A DNA stretch of 64,000 nt from HGM04593 sp045636125 (GTDB lineage Bacteria > Bacteroidota > Bacteroidia > Bacteroidales > Bacteroidaceae): positions 62,001-126,000 of the forward strand of contig JAZTWX010000017.1 in NCBI GenBank assembly GCA_045636125.1. Direction: 5' to 3'. The notes under the pieces are model-generated. The model was not told where the DNA came from. It searched no databases and worked only from the letters and a program-made list of their open reading frames with translations. Numbering within the stretch: position 1 is the first letter of the stretch; each line of letters begins with the position of its first letter. The translations under genes were made by a program, and so were the position numbers. Of this stretch, positions 34,566-42,747 are shown piece by piece.

Positions 34566-37500
34566 ATGAAGAAATTTTTATCTCTTGCAGTAGTGTTCCT
34601 GCTCTCTTGTGCAGCCTCTTTTGCACAGGCTTGGTCGGCTAAACTCGGCAGCGACGAAGGCTTGCCCGGTACCGAAGTTATCACAACCAGCGGATTTTGC
34701 ATTAAATTCACATCCTCTAAATTCGATTTAGGTAGTCAGACTACCGACAAGGTGCGTATTACAGTGCTCGACACGCGAACTCACGAACAGCCCAATGGTA
34801 ATAATTACTGTTTTGCAATGTCGGAACTTAAAATATATGATGCCAATGGCGTGAGCTTGAGTTATAAGGCATCGTCTAACGCCGACCACAATTCATTGGC
34901 GACAATAACTGACGGTCAAGGCCTTTCGGCTCTTTCCGATAACAACTACAGCACATATTTCCACTCTATGTGGCAAGGTGGTGCCAATGCGGTTACCGAT
35001 TATCACTACGTGGAACTGCAGCTCACAAAGAGCGTGTCGGCCTTCTCGTTGGAGTGGACCACCCGTGTGGGAGAACCAAAGAATGCACCCACAGAGGTGG
35101 CAATTACTTTGGGTACCGATTATGAATTTTTGGGCGAAGAATTTGAGCTCGGCAGTGCGGTGACAACATCCGACGCTCTTGCACAAGGCAACCGCTTGTT
35201 CGTGCTCAAGAGCAATGCCTACAAAAGCTATACTGCTGCCGACGGTGCTTACTATTCGGGTAGCGGCCCCATCTATATGCAGGGGCCCCAAAGCGGAAGC
35301 ACCTCACCCTCTATTGACAATGTTATGCAGCTTATTCCCATAGGCAATGGAGCATATTACGTTTACTGGCCTGTAGCGGGGGTGTTCCTCGAAAATTCGG
35401 CCTATGAGTATAACGGTAAAAACGGTTGGCAGTATGCCACAAGCAATATAGACAAAGCTGCAGAGGTGGTTTTTGAGCCCAGCTCTTCGCTCTATTTTGA
35501 AATGAGCTACACTGCAACCTATAAAGCCGAAAACAATGGCGTTACCACCACCGTGACCGCTCCCCTGTACGTGGGTGGTGAGTTGCGCGACAACGTTGTG
35601 TCGAAAACGAAGATTTTTGCAGCCGATAAAAAAGAGGCTCTGGAGTATGGCGACTATACTGCGGGCTATTCGTTGCCCGTTGCCTTCAACTGGAGCATAT
35701 ACGAGGCTTCGCTCTCCGACGAGACGGTTGCATCCCTTTCAATGTCGGTGCAGCAGATTGCCGAAATGAAATTTGCCACCCCGTTGAACTCGGCCCGTGC
35801 TTACATTGAGCAGTATGGCGATTTCAACGGCACAGCCACCGATGCAAAAGCATCGCTCGAAGCTGCCGTGTCGGCTGCCGAGGCGCTCTTGGGAACAGGC
35901 CAGTCGCTTTCAATTGCCCAGGTTCGCGAGACCGAGGAGGCTCTCGTGCGTGCAACAGCAAAATATGTTGCCAGCAAACTCGATGTTTACAACGCACGTG
36001 TCGACAGCATACTTTCGGCCGTGGAATTCAGCAGCTATCCTTACGCTGCGGGCACATACCCCGAAAGTTCGCGCGATCTTCTCACCCTCGTAAAGAGTAA
36101 CATTGCTGCAGCAAAGGCAAAAAGTGACACCTACACCCCGGCGCAGTACGAAGCGCTCTTTGTGCAGATAGAGGATGATATAAAGAATTTCTATGGTTAC
36201 AAGATAACAATTGTCACCCTGCCGGTAACTTATGGTGCCGAAGATGGCTTGCCCGGTTCGTTCGAGGATTTTGGCGGCTATGTGTGGAGCTCTCCTTTGG
36301 TGAGCTTGAATGATGCAGTTTCAACCGTGCGCATAACATTCGATGCGGGTATAGGCAATGGTAGTTGGGAAATGTACAACGGCTTCCCCATTATAAGCCT
36401 TTCCGAGCTTGAACTGTTCGACGCCGCAGGCAACAGCGTGCCTCTGGCAGCAAGCAATTTCTCTACCAACTCACAGGAACTTTCCGAGGGCCCTATTGCC
36501 GATATATGCGACGGTAGCGTAAACACCTACTGGCACTCTATATGGCAAGATGGAACAATGGACCCCGTGGGTAGTGTCTATATAGAAATTGCTCTTCCCA
36601 CTCCTATGAGCCAGTTCTCTTTGAAGCTGTCGGGTCGCAACAACGGTTCGCTTTTCCCCTCGCAGATTACGATTGATACCACTGTTGCCGAGGATGAAGG
36701 CGGTGAGAACGGTGGTGCCGGCGAAGAGGGTGCAGGCGACCTCTATGTATACCTTGCCGATGGTGGCATAGATGCTTATCCGTTGGATAATCTCGATGGA
36801 GAAACCTATGTTGAGGGTGATTTCCTCTGCTTGCCGATGAAGACAGGCAATGTGGTATATTACACCTCGCAGGAGTATGACAGTGTGTCGGTGGTTGCAC
36901 CCCAATTGCCCGAATTTACATCGTACAAGTTCAACAACAAATATAACCCCAACCTTAACGTGGATGTTGAGGCCCAGGCTATAACCCCCGTGATGAATTT
37001 CAACGTCAATTCAATTGGTCACTGGCTCACCGCCAGCTTCCAGATGAGCGACGACAACGCCGTGGCATACATTGACACTGTGTTGCAGGAGTCAAAAGTG
37101 TCGCGCCGCAGTTTCAAGGACCCCGTTACCTACATTGTAACCTATCCCGGTTACAGGAGAATTTCGGGCCGTGTGAAGGTGAAGGAAGAGGTGTGGAGAA
37201 CAGAGGGTAGTGAAATAACCGAAATTCCCCTCACCGCATCAATGCTCTCGACCAACAAGCCATCGACCAGCTCCAGCGAAGGTTTAGGAAACCTTCTCGA
37301 CGGCGACCCCTATACAATATTCCACTCTACGTGGGGAAGCGCGAATGACGCTACGGTTAACGTGAATGCCTACATTGATGTTGAACTGCCCTATGCGGTG
37401 AGTTGCATTAAATTGTACTATCGTTGTCGCCCGCAGACAAACTATGCTCCCAAAACTCTGGAGATATATGCAGGTGACGACTCCGGCTCGCTCACTCTTG

Positions 37501-39770
37501 TGCGCACCCTCACCCACACCGACGATTCTATGCCTACAGGAGTGGCAAGTGCCGAATATACCTCGCCCGAAATAAGCCTTAATGGTAATTACTCCTATTT
37601 GAGAATTCTGCAAACAGCGGGTGAGTATAGCAAGAATCATATGGCGTTGTCGGAAATGCGTATCTACGATGTTGTTCCGGGTGACTCTGTGCTTGTGAGC
37701 GAGGCCGAGTATGCCGAAAGAACCCTTCCTTTTGGTCGTGAATATAAGGTTAATGTAAACTGGCCTGTCGACAATGCTGTGTGCCTGCCCCGTATAGACA
37801 TTGATATTGAAAATGGTGCGGAGGTGTATGACAAGGACAAATACCTGAAAGCCAATTTCCGCATCACAGGCTTTGGTACATACGAGAACTTTGAGGACTC
37901 AATGCAGATAAAAGGCCGTGGAAACTCTTCGTGGACATCGACAGGCAAGAAACCTTACCGTTTGAAATTTGCCGAAAAGGTAAAGCCTTTCGGCCTTACA
38001 AAGGGCAAGAGCTGGGTACTGCTTGCCAACCGCCAGCCCAACTCAATGATGGCCAATGCCGCTGCAATGAAGATTGGCCAGATGGCGGGTGCCGCATACA
38101 CCAACCACATTATTCCTGTGGACCTTTATGTAAACGGAACATATCGTGGTAACTATATGTTCACCGAAAAGGTGGGAATGGCCAACAACAGTGTCGATAT
38201 CGATGAGGAAGAGGGTTATCTGCTCGAGCTCGACAGCTATTACGACGAGGCATACAAATTCAAGTCGAAATACTCCGAACTCCCTGTGAATATCAAGGAA
38301 CCCGACCTTTCGGAGTATACTTTGGCAGCAGCAACAGCGCGCAAGGCGCTTATTGCAAAAGAGTTCAATGCACTCGATTCAATTGTTCACAAAGGCGGAA
38401 AAATAGATGAAGTGCTCGACGTTGATGCCTGTGCCCGTTTTATGCTTGTGAACGAGCTTGTGTGCAACCAGGAGATAGGTCACCCCAAGAGCACTTTCCT
38501 TTTCAAGGAACTTGCTGGCGACCCATCGAGCAAGATAAAATTCGGCCCGCTGTGGGATTTCGACTGGGCTTTCGGTTACGAAACAACAAGCGATTATTGC
38601 GTGAGCGATTACACGGCGTCGGTGTTCAACGAAGATATGGAGGATGAACCGGGTTACCGTTTCTTCCGCTACCTTATGGGCTTTACAGCTGTAAAGAAAT
38701 ATTATTACAAGAATTGGGTGGATTTCATAAACAACAAATGCCTCGACGAGCTTGTCGATTACCTGGACAGCTACTACAAGTTCGCGAAAAACTCGTTTGT
38801 GAACGATTATTATGCGTGGCCTAGTTACAGGACCGACGATTATTACACCGTCAACGAAAATATGAAGTCCTGGATTTCGGACCGTGCAAAATACCTGCGC
38901 AACAACGTAACCACCTCGAATATCGATGATTTGCTGTACCCATATGCAGGTGATGTCAATAACAACAACCTTATAACAGTGCACGATATTGCAATGACCA
39001 CCGCATATAACAACGACAATGTGCATCCTTCGTTCAAAAAGAAGAAGGCCGACATTGACGGTGACGGGCAGGTTACTGCAAACGATGTTCTTGCAATTGA
39101 GAGTGCCGTAGCCGATGCCGACCCGCTCACAGCAATGCAAATGTACCTTACACCTCTTGGCATTGGCGACTTGTGGGCAAACGACTTTGAGCTTATGATT
39201 GACGAGGATTGCGAGCTTCCCTTGCAGATTGCCCGTTACGACGGCGAGAATTACAAGGCAGTGCAGATGGATGTTACCGTGCCCGACGGTGTTGAGATTT
39301 ACGATGTAGTGGCTGCCGGCGCGCTCACCGACCACACTGTGTCGCTTGCGCAGCGTAGTATGACCGATTATCGCGTCATAGTATATTCTAACGGCGATGA
39401 GGCTTTTGCATCAGGCGACGATGCAGTGGTGACGCTTGTGCTCAATACCCCTGTTGTAATTGCCGAGGATAGCCGCGAGATTAAGATTACTAACGTGCTT
39501 GCCGTTGACGAGGATACAAACGAGTTGCGCCTCAGAAATGCGGTTGCTAAATTCGGTATCTCAACAAACATATACGACACTGCAGCTCCCACAGCTTCGG
39601 TTGTAGGTGGCGAGTGCATTACAATTACATCGCTTGTGGCACAGAATGTGAAGATATACAGCGTGGACGGCCGCCTCGTGCGCAGTGTCAATGTGGGCGT
39701 TGGCACTACACGTGTTGAACTTCCTGCCGGTGTATACGTGACAATGGGTGCAAAGGTTGTTGTAAAATAA
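34566..39770 (+). CDS. Giant secreted CotH-kinase-domain protein with discoidin-like, dockerin, cohesin-like and T9SS-type sorting domains
   Basis: 1734 residues with a signal peptide cleaved near ASFAQ. Three discoidin (F5/8C)-like modules share a pattern of D-(G/N)-x(2-4)-T-x-(F/W)-H-S-x-W: TYFHSMW near 135, TYWHSIW near 655 and TIFHSTW near 915. The CotH domain spans about 1058-1455 with QIKGRGNSSW, GKKPYRLKF, GKSWVLLANR and the metal-binding GPLWDFDWAFG near 1331. A dockerin-like pair follows (GDVNNNNLITVHDI and ADIDGDGQVTANDV, about 1460-1515), then a cohesin-like beta domain (about 1535-1665). The C terminus (VKIYSVDGRLVRSV, LPAGVYV, GAKVVVK) is a T9SS type A-like sorting signal. CotH proteins of spore-formers are protein kinases; the substrate here is unknown. 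It is divergent from the papain-like gene. Confidence 0.88.
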   Translation: MKKFLSLAVVFLLSCAASFAQAWSAKLGSDEGLPGTEVITTSGFCIKFTSSKFDLGSQTTDKVRITVLDTRTHEQPNGNNYCFAMSELKIYDANGVSLSYKASSNADHNSLATITDGQGLSALSDNNYSTYFHSMWQGGANAVTDYHYVELQLTKSVSAFSLEWTTRVGEPKNAPTEVAITLGTDYEFLGEEFELGSAVTTSDALAQGNRLFVLKSNAYKSYTAADGAYYSGSGPIYMQGPQSGSTSPSIDNVMQLIPIGNGAYYVYWPVAGVFLENSAYEYNGKNGWQYATSNIDKAAEVVFEPSSSLYFEMSYTATYKAENNGVTTTVTAPLYVGGELRDNVVSKTKIFAADKKEALEYGDYTAGYSLPVAFNWSIYEASLSDETVASLSMSVQQIAEMKFATPLNSARAYIEQYGDFNGTATDAKASLEAAVSAAEALLGTGQSLSIAQVRETEEALVRATAKYVASKLDVYNARVDSILSAVEFSSYPYAAGTYPESSRDLLTLVKSNIAAAKAKSDTYTPAQYEALFVQIEDDIKNFYGYKITIVTLPVTYGAEDGLPGSFEDFGGYVWSSPLVSLNDAVSTVRITFDAGIGNGSWEMYNGFPIISLSELELFDAAGNSVPLAASNFSTNSQELSEGPIADICDGSVNTYWHSIWQDGTMDPVGSVYIEIALPTPMSQFSLKLSGRNNGSLFPSQITIDTTVAEDEGGENGGAGEEGAGDLYVYLADGGIDAYPLDNLDGETYVEGDFLCLPMKTGNVVYYTSQEYDSVSVVAPQLPEFTSYKFNNKYNPNLNVDVEAQAITPVMNFNVNSIGHWLTASFQMSDDNAVAYIDTVLQESKVSRRSFKDPVTYIVTYPGYRRISGRVKVKEEVWRTEGSEITEIPLTASMLSTNKPSTSSSEGLGNLLDGDPYTIFHSTWGSANDATVNVNAYIDVELPYAVSCIKLYYRCRPQTNYAPKTLEIYAGDDSGSLTLVRTLTHTDDSMPTGVASAEYTSPEISLNGNYSYLRILQTAGEYSKNHMALSEMRIYDVVPGDSVLVSEAEYAERTLPFGREYKVNVNWPVDNAVCLPRIDIDIENGAEVYDKDKYLKANFRITGFGTYENFEDSMQIKGRGNSSWTSTGKKPYRLKFAEKVKPFGLTKGKSWVLLANRQPNSMMANAAAMKIGQMAGAAYTNHIIPVDLYVNGTYRGNYMFTEKVGMANNSVDIDEEEGYLLELDSYYDEAYKFKSKYSELPVNIKEPDLSEYTLAAATARKALIAKEFNALDSIVHKGGKIDEVLDVDACARFMLVNELVCNQEIGHPKSTFLFKELAGDPSSKIKFGPLWDFDWAFGYETTSDYCVSDYTASVFNEDMEDEPGYRFFRYLMGFTAVKKYYYKNWVDFINNKCLDELVDYLDSYYKFAKNSFVNDYYAWPSYRTDDYYTVNENMKSWISDRAKYLRNNVTTSNIDDLLYPYAGDVNNNNLITVHDIAMTTAYNNDNVHPSFKKKKADIDGDGQVTANDVLAIESAVADADPLTAMQMYLTPLGIGDLWANDFELMIDEDCELPLQIARYDGENYKAVQMDVTVPDGVEIYDVVAAGALTDHTVSLAQRSMTDYRVIVYSNGDEAFASGDDAVVTLVLNTPVVIAEDSREIKITNVLAVDEDTNELRLRNAVAKFGISTNIYDTAAPTASVVGGECITITSLVAQNVKIYSVDGRLVRSVNVGVGTTRVELPAGVYVTMGAKVVVK

Positions 39771-39788
39771 CCTTTGCCGCCACTATAG

Positions 39789-39829
39789 AACAGCAATAGC
39801 CGAGGGCGTCGCCCTCGGCTATTGCTGTT
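39789..39829. terminator. Bidirectional terminator between the CotH protein gene and folA
   Basis: A perfect 19-bp stem (39789-39807 with 39811-39829) has a 3-base loop. It lies between two converging genes. Confidence 0.8.
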
Positions 39830-39844
39830 TATTGGAGTGTGGGT

Positions 39845-40339
39845 TTATTTGCGTTTAAGATAGGTTGTGAAGCAGTAGTTGTGGGTGTGCTTCTCGTCGG
39901 TGGTGTGCTCCTCCTTTTCAATTACCTCCCACTCTTTCTTGTCGAAGGCTGGGAAGAATGCGTCGGCCTCGGCAGGGGTGTCGTTAATCTCTGTAAGACA
40001 CAAAATGTCGGCTATCGGCAGGGCTGCCTTGTAGAGTGTCTCGCCGCCTATAATGTAAACGATTTTCTCGTCGGTGCAATTGCTCAACGCCTCTTCGAGC
40101 GAGGGGAAGTGCTCGGCTCCTGCAAAAAGGCTCTCTTTGCGCGAGAGCACAATGTTGCGACGGTTGGGCAATGCTCCCTTGGGCAGTGAACGGAAGGTGT
40201 TGCTGCCCATTATTATGGTGTGCCCTGTGGTAAGCTCCTTGAACCTCTTAAGGTCGTTGGGCAGCCAATAGATGAGCTTATTCTCGTGCCCTATGGCGTT
40301 GTTTTCGGCAATTGCCGCTATGAGTGCTATCTTGTACAT
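39845..40339 (-). CDS. folA: Dihydrofolate reductase
   Basis: 164 residues, the normal bacterial size. The start MYKIALIAAIAENNAIGHENKL and the segment LPNDLKRFKELTTGHTIIMG, with its catalytic Asp, are standard. RRNIVLSRK and IYIIGGETLYKAAL bind NADPH. The usual Met20-loop tryptophan sits in an unusual YWLP context where many homologues have LPW or LWH, a minor change. The enzyme makes tetrahydrofolate and restores the folate oxidised by ThyA, whose gene lies 13 bases upstream, so the two form an operon. Confidence 0.95.
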   Translation of the reverse strand: MYKIALIAAIAENNAIGHENKLIYWLPNDLKRFKELTTGHTIIMGSNTFRSLPKGALPNRRNIVLSRKESLFAGAEHFPSLEEALSNCTDEKIVYIIGGETLYKAALPIADILCLTEINDTPAEADAFFPAFDKKEWEVIEKEEHTTDEKHTHNYCFTTYLKRK

Positions 40340-40352
40340 TTTTCTCTCTTTT

Positions 40353-41147
40353 TTACACGGCTACCACGCCCTTGATGTGTGGGTGAGCATCGTAGTCCTC
40401 CAGCGAAAAGTCTTCGAACTTAAAGCCAAAAATGTCCTTTACATCGGGGTTTATTACCATTCTGGGGAGTTTCTTGGGCTCGCGTGTGAGCTGCAATTTT
40501 ACCTGCTCTATGTGGTTGAGGTATATGTGCGCGTCGCCCAGCGTGTGTATGAAATCTCCGGGTTTGAGGCCTGTTACCTGTGCCATCATAAGCAGCAGCA
40601 GGGAGTACGATGCAATGTTGAAGGGTACGCCCAGGAAGCAGTCGGCGCTGCGCTGGTAGAGCTGCAGGCTCAAGCGGCCGTCGGCAACGTAGAACTGGAA
40701 CATTGCGTGGCAGGGGGGCAGGTTCATATTTTTTATGTCGGCAACGTTCCAGGCGTTCACTATTATGCGTCGCGAGTCGGGGTTGTTCTTCAGCGTCTCC
40801 ACAACCTCTTTAATCTGGTCGTAATATTCGCCGTTATATCCCGGCCACGAACGCCATTGGTAACCGTAAATATGTCCTAAATCGCCCTTTTCATCGGCCC
40901 ATTCATTCCATATTCTCACTCCGTTGTCCTGCAGGTATTTCACATTTGTGTCGCCATTGAGGAACCACAGGAGTTCGTGGATAATTGACTTCAGGTGCAG
41001 CTTCTTTGTGGTGAGGCAGGGGAAACCCTCCTCGAGGTTGAAACGCATCTGGTGGCCGAACACGCTGATGGTGCCGGTTCCTGTGCGGTCGTCTTTTTTT
41101 GTGCCCTCGGTGAGAATTCTGTCGAGGAGCTCTAGGTATTGTTTCAT
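40353..41147 (-). CDS. thyA: Thymidylate synthase
   Basis: 264 residues, as in E. coli ThyA. The start MKQYLELLDRILTEGTKKDDRTGTG includes the phosphate-binding arginine. The catalytic cysteine is in NLPPCHAMFQFYV near 146. Folate and dUMP contacts (RSADCFLGVPFNIASY, HTLGDAHIYLNH) are all present. It methylates dUMP to dTMP with methylene-tetrahydrofolate. It is the first gene of a two-gene thyA-folA operon behind a plausible promoter. Confidence 0.97.
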   Translation of the reverse strand: MKQYLELLDRILTEGTKKDDRTGTGTISVFGHQMRFNLEEGFPCLTTKKLHLKSIIHELLWFLNGDTNVKYLQDNGVRIWNEWADEKGDLGHIYGYQWRSWPGYNGEYYDQIKEVVETLKNNPDSRRIIVNAWNVADIKNMNLPPCHAMFQFYVADGRLSLQLYQRSADCFLGVPFNIASYSLLLLMMAQVTGLKPGDFIHTLGDAHIYLNHIEQVKLQLTREPKKLPRMVINPDVKDIFGFKFEDFSLEDYDAHPHIKGVVAV

Positions 41148-41173
41148 AGGGATAGAATTTTCGTCTTACTCCG

Positions 41174-41204
41174 CGAAGATACAATTTATTTTTCTACAAT
41201 GAAA
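41174..41204 (-). promoter_or_regulatory. Probable promoter of thyA-folA
   Basis: On the minus strand TTTC (41204-41201) and TATCTTCG (41181-41174) are 19 bases apart; each box has one mismatch to TTTG and TAnnTTTG. Confidence 0.45.
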
Positions 41205-41348
41205 TTTTGCGGGCTCATAATGCGGGCAAAAGTGGCTTTTAATTCGCAGAGGGAGTTGAGGCGGGGCTGATTGTTCTCAAAATGTAGGCTTGTTGCCGCG
41301 CGCCTGTTTTATTGCCGCAAAATATTTTATATTTTGTTTATTTGTGCA

Positions 41349-41356
41349 TATCTTTG
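41349..41356 (+). promoter_or_regulatory. -7 box candidate for the RNA methyltransferase operon
   Basis: TATCTTTG matches TAnnTTTG exactly. The only -33 candidate at a proper 20-base distance is TTTT at 41325-41328, so the -33 element is weak. Confidence 0.4.
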
Positions 41357-41380
41357 CAAAGATACTGCGATAATGTGCAA

Positions 41381-42733
41381 ATGAAACTCAACGATAATTT
41401 CAAGGCTCGTGCAAAGGCTCTTTTTGGTGAAGAGCGTTACGAGCGTTTCGAAAAGGCTCTTGGCGAGGAGCCCGTTACTAGTGTGCGCCTTAATGGCCGC
41501 AAGCCTTTTGCCGCTCTTTGCGGAGAGCCTGTGGGCTGGGCCGCTGAAGGGCTCTATCTGCACAATCGCCCGGTGTTTACTGCCGACCCTCTTTTTCACG
41601 CCGGCTGTTATTATGTTCAGGAGGCATCTTCGATGTTTCTTGGGCAGGTTATAAAGCAGTTTGTGAGTGAGCCGGTGCGTGCGCTCGACCTTTGCGCTGC
41701 CCCCGGTGGCAAGAGCACACATCTTTTGCAGTCGTTGCCTGCGGGCAGCCTGCTTGTGTCGAACGAGCCTGTGCCCCTCCGTGCGCAGATTCTTGCCGAA
41801 AATGTGATTAAATGGGGCGTGCCCGCTACCGTGGTTACAAAGAACGAGCCGGCCGACTTTTCTCCCTTCCGCAATTTCTTCGACCTTGTGGTGGTCGACG
41901 CGCCCTGTTCGGGCGAGGGTATGTTCCGCAAGGACAGCTACGCGGTGGAGCAGTGGAACGAGTCGCTCGTGAAGCAGTGTGCCGCCCGTCAAAAAGATAT
42001 TCTTTCCGATATATGGGGCTCTTTACGTCCCGGTGGCCTGCTTGTGTACAGCACCTGCACCTTTAATGCCGAAGAGGACGAGGAGTGTGTTGAATGGATA
42101 GCTGCCGAGCTTGGTGCCGAGCCGCTTGCAGTGGCTGTAGACGACGGTTGGGGTATTACAGGCCCGCTTGTGGGCAATAACCCCGTGTATCGTTTCATCC
42201 CCGGTTACACCCGTGGCGAGGGTTTTTTTCTTGCCGTGCTGCGCAAAAACGGCAGCGAGAGTAGTGCGCAGCCCCGTGCGGCGCGTGTGCAGCCAGCTCC
42301 TGCAAAAGTGAAAAAAGAGGTCGAAGGGTGGCTTAAAAACCCTTCGGCATACGATTTTATAGCCGACGGCGAAAATATTGTGGCTCTTCCCCGCGAGCAC
42401 GCGGCTGCAATAACAGCCCTTTGTGCCAAAATGCGTGTGTTGCACGCAGCATTGCCGGTGGCCACAGTGAAGAACAACAAGCTGATACCGCGCCACGAGC
42501 TTGCAATGAGCAACGAACTCAACCCACAGGCGTTCAACTGCGTGGAATTGCCGTGCGAGCAGGCTCTTGCCTATCTTCATCGCGAGGCACTTTCTCTGCC
42601 CGATGCCCCTGTGGGCTATCTGTTGCTCACATACAACGGCGCCCCTCTGGGCTTTGTGAAGAATCTTGGCAACCGCGCCAACAATCTCTACCCTGCCGAG
42701 TGGAGAATAAGAAAAAATCCTATGGAATTATAA
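41381..42733 (+). CDS. RNA (cytosine-C5)-methyltransferase, NOL1/NOP2/Sun family (RsmF-like)
   Basis: 450 residues from ATG at 41381; a longer in-frame start lies inside the promoter region and is rejected. The SAM-binding motif is LDLCAAPGGKSTHLLQ near 105-120. The two cysteines of the catalytic cycle are in DAPCSGEGMF (near 175) and STCTFNAEEDEE (near 225). A C-terminal region (about 320-450) with LPVATVKNNKLIPRHELAMSN and YNGAPLGFVKNLGNR resembles the RNA-binding extension of RsmF/YebU. It should methylate a cytosine in 16S rRNA; the exact site is not visible from sequence. It is the first gene of a five-gene row. Confidence 0.9.
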   Translation: MKLNDNFKARAKALFGEERYERFEKALGEEPVTSVRLNGRKPFAALCGEPVGWAAEGLYLHNRPVFTADPLFHAGCYYVQEASSMFLGQVIKQFVSEPVRALDLCAAPGGKSTHLLQSLPAGSLLVSNEPVPLRAQILAENVIKWGVPATVVTKNEPADFSPFRNFFDLVVVDAPCSGEGMFRKDSYAVEQWNESLVKQCAARQKDILSDIWGSLRPGGLLVYSTCTFNAEEDEECVEWIAAELGAEPLAVAVDDGWGITGPLVGNNPVYRFIPGYTRGEGFFLAVLRKNGSESSAQPRAARVQPAPAKVKKEVEGWLKNPSAYDFIADGENIVALPREHAAAITALCAKMRVLHAALPVATVKNNKLIPRHELAMSNELNPQAFNCVELPCEQALAYLHREALSLPDAPVGYLLLTYNGAPLGFVKNLGNRANNLYPAEWRIRKNPMEL

Positions 42734-42747
42734 AAAACGCGTTATAT

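Noticed and set aside
42421..42747. 109-codon N-terminal extension of DsbD
   Set aside because: It lies inside the methyltransferase gene, and a proper signal peptide starts at 42748.
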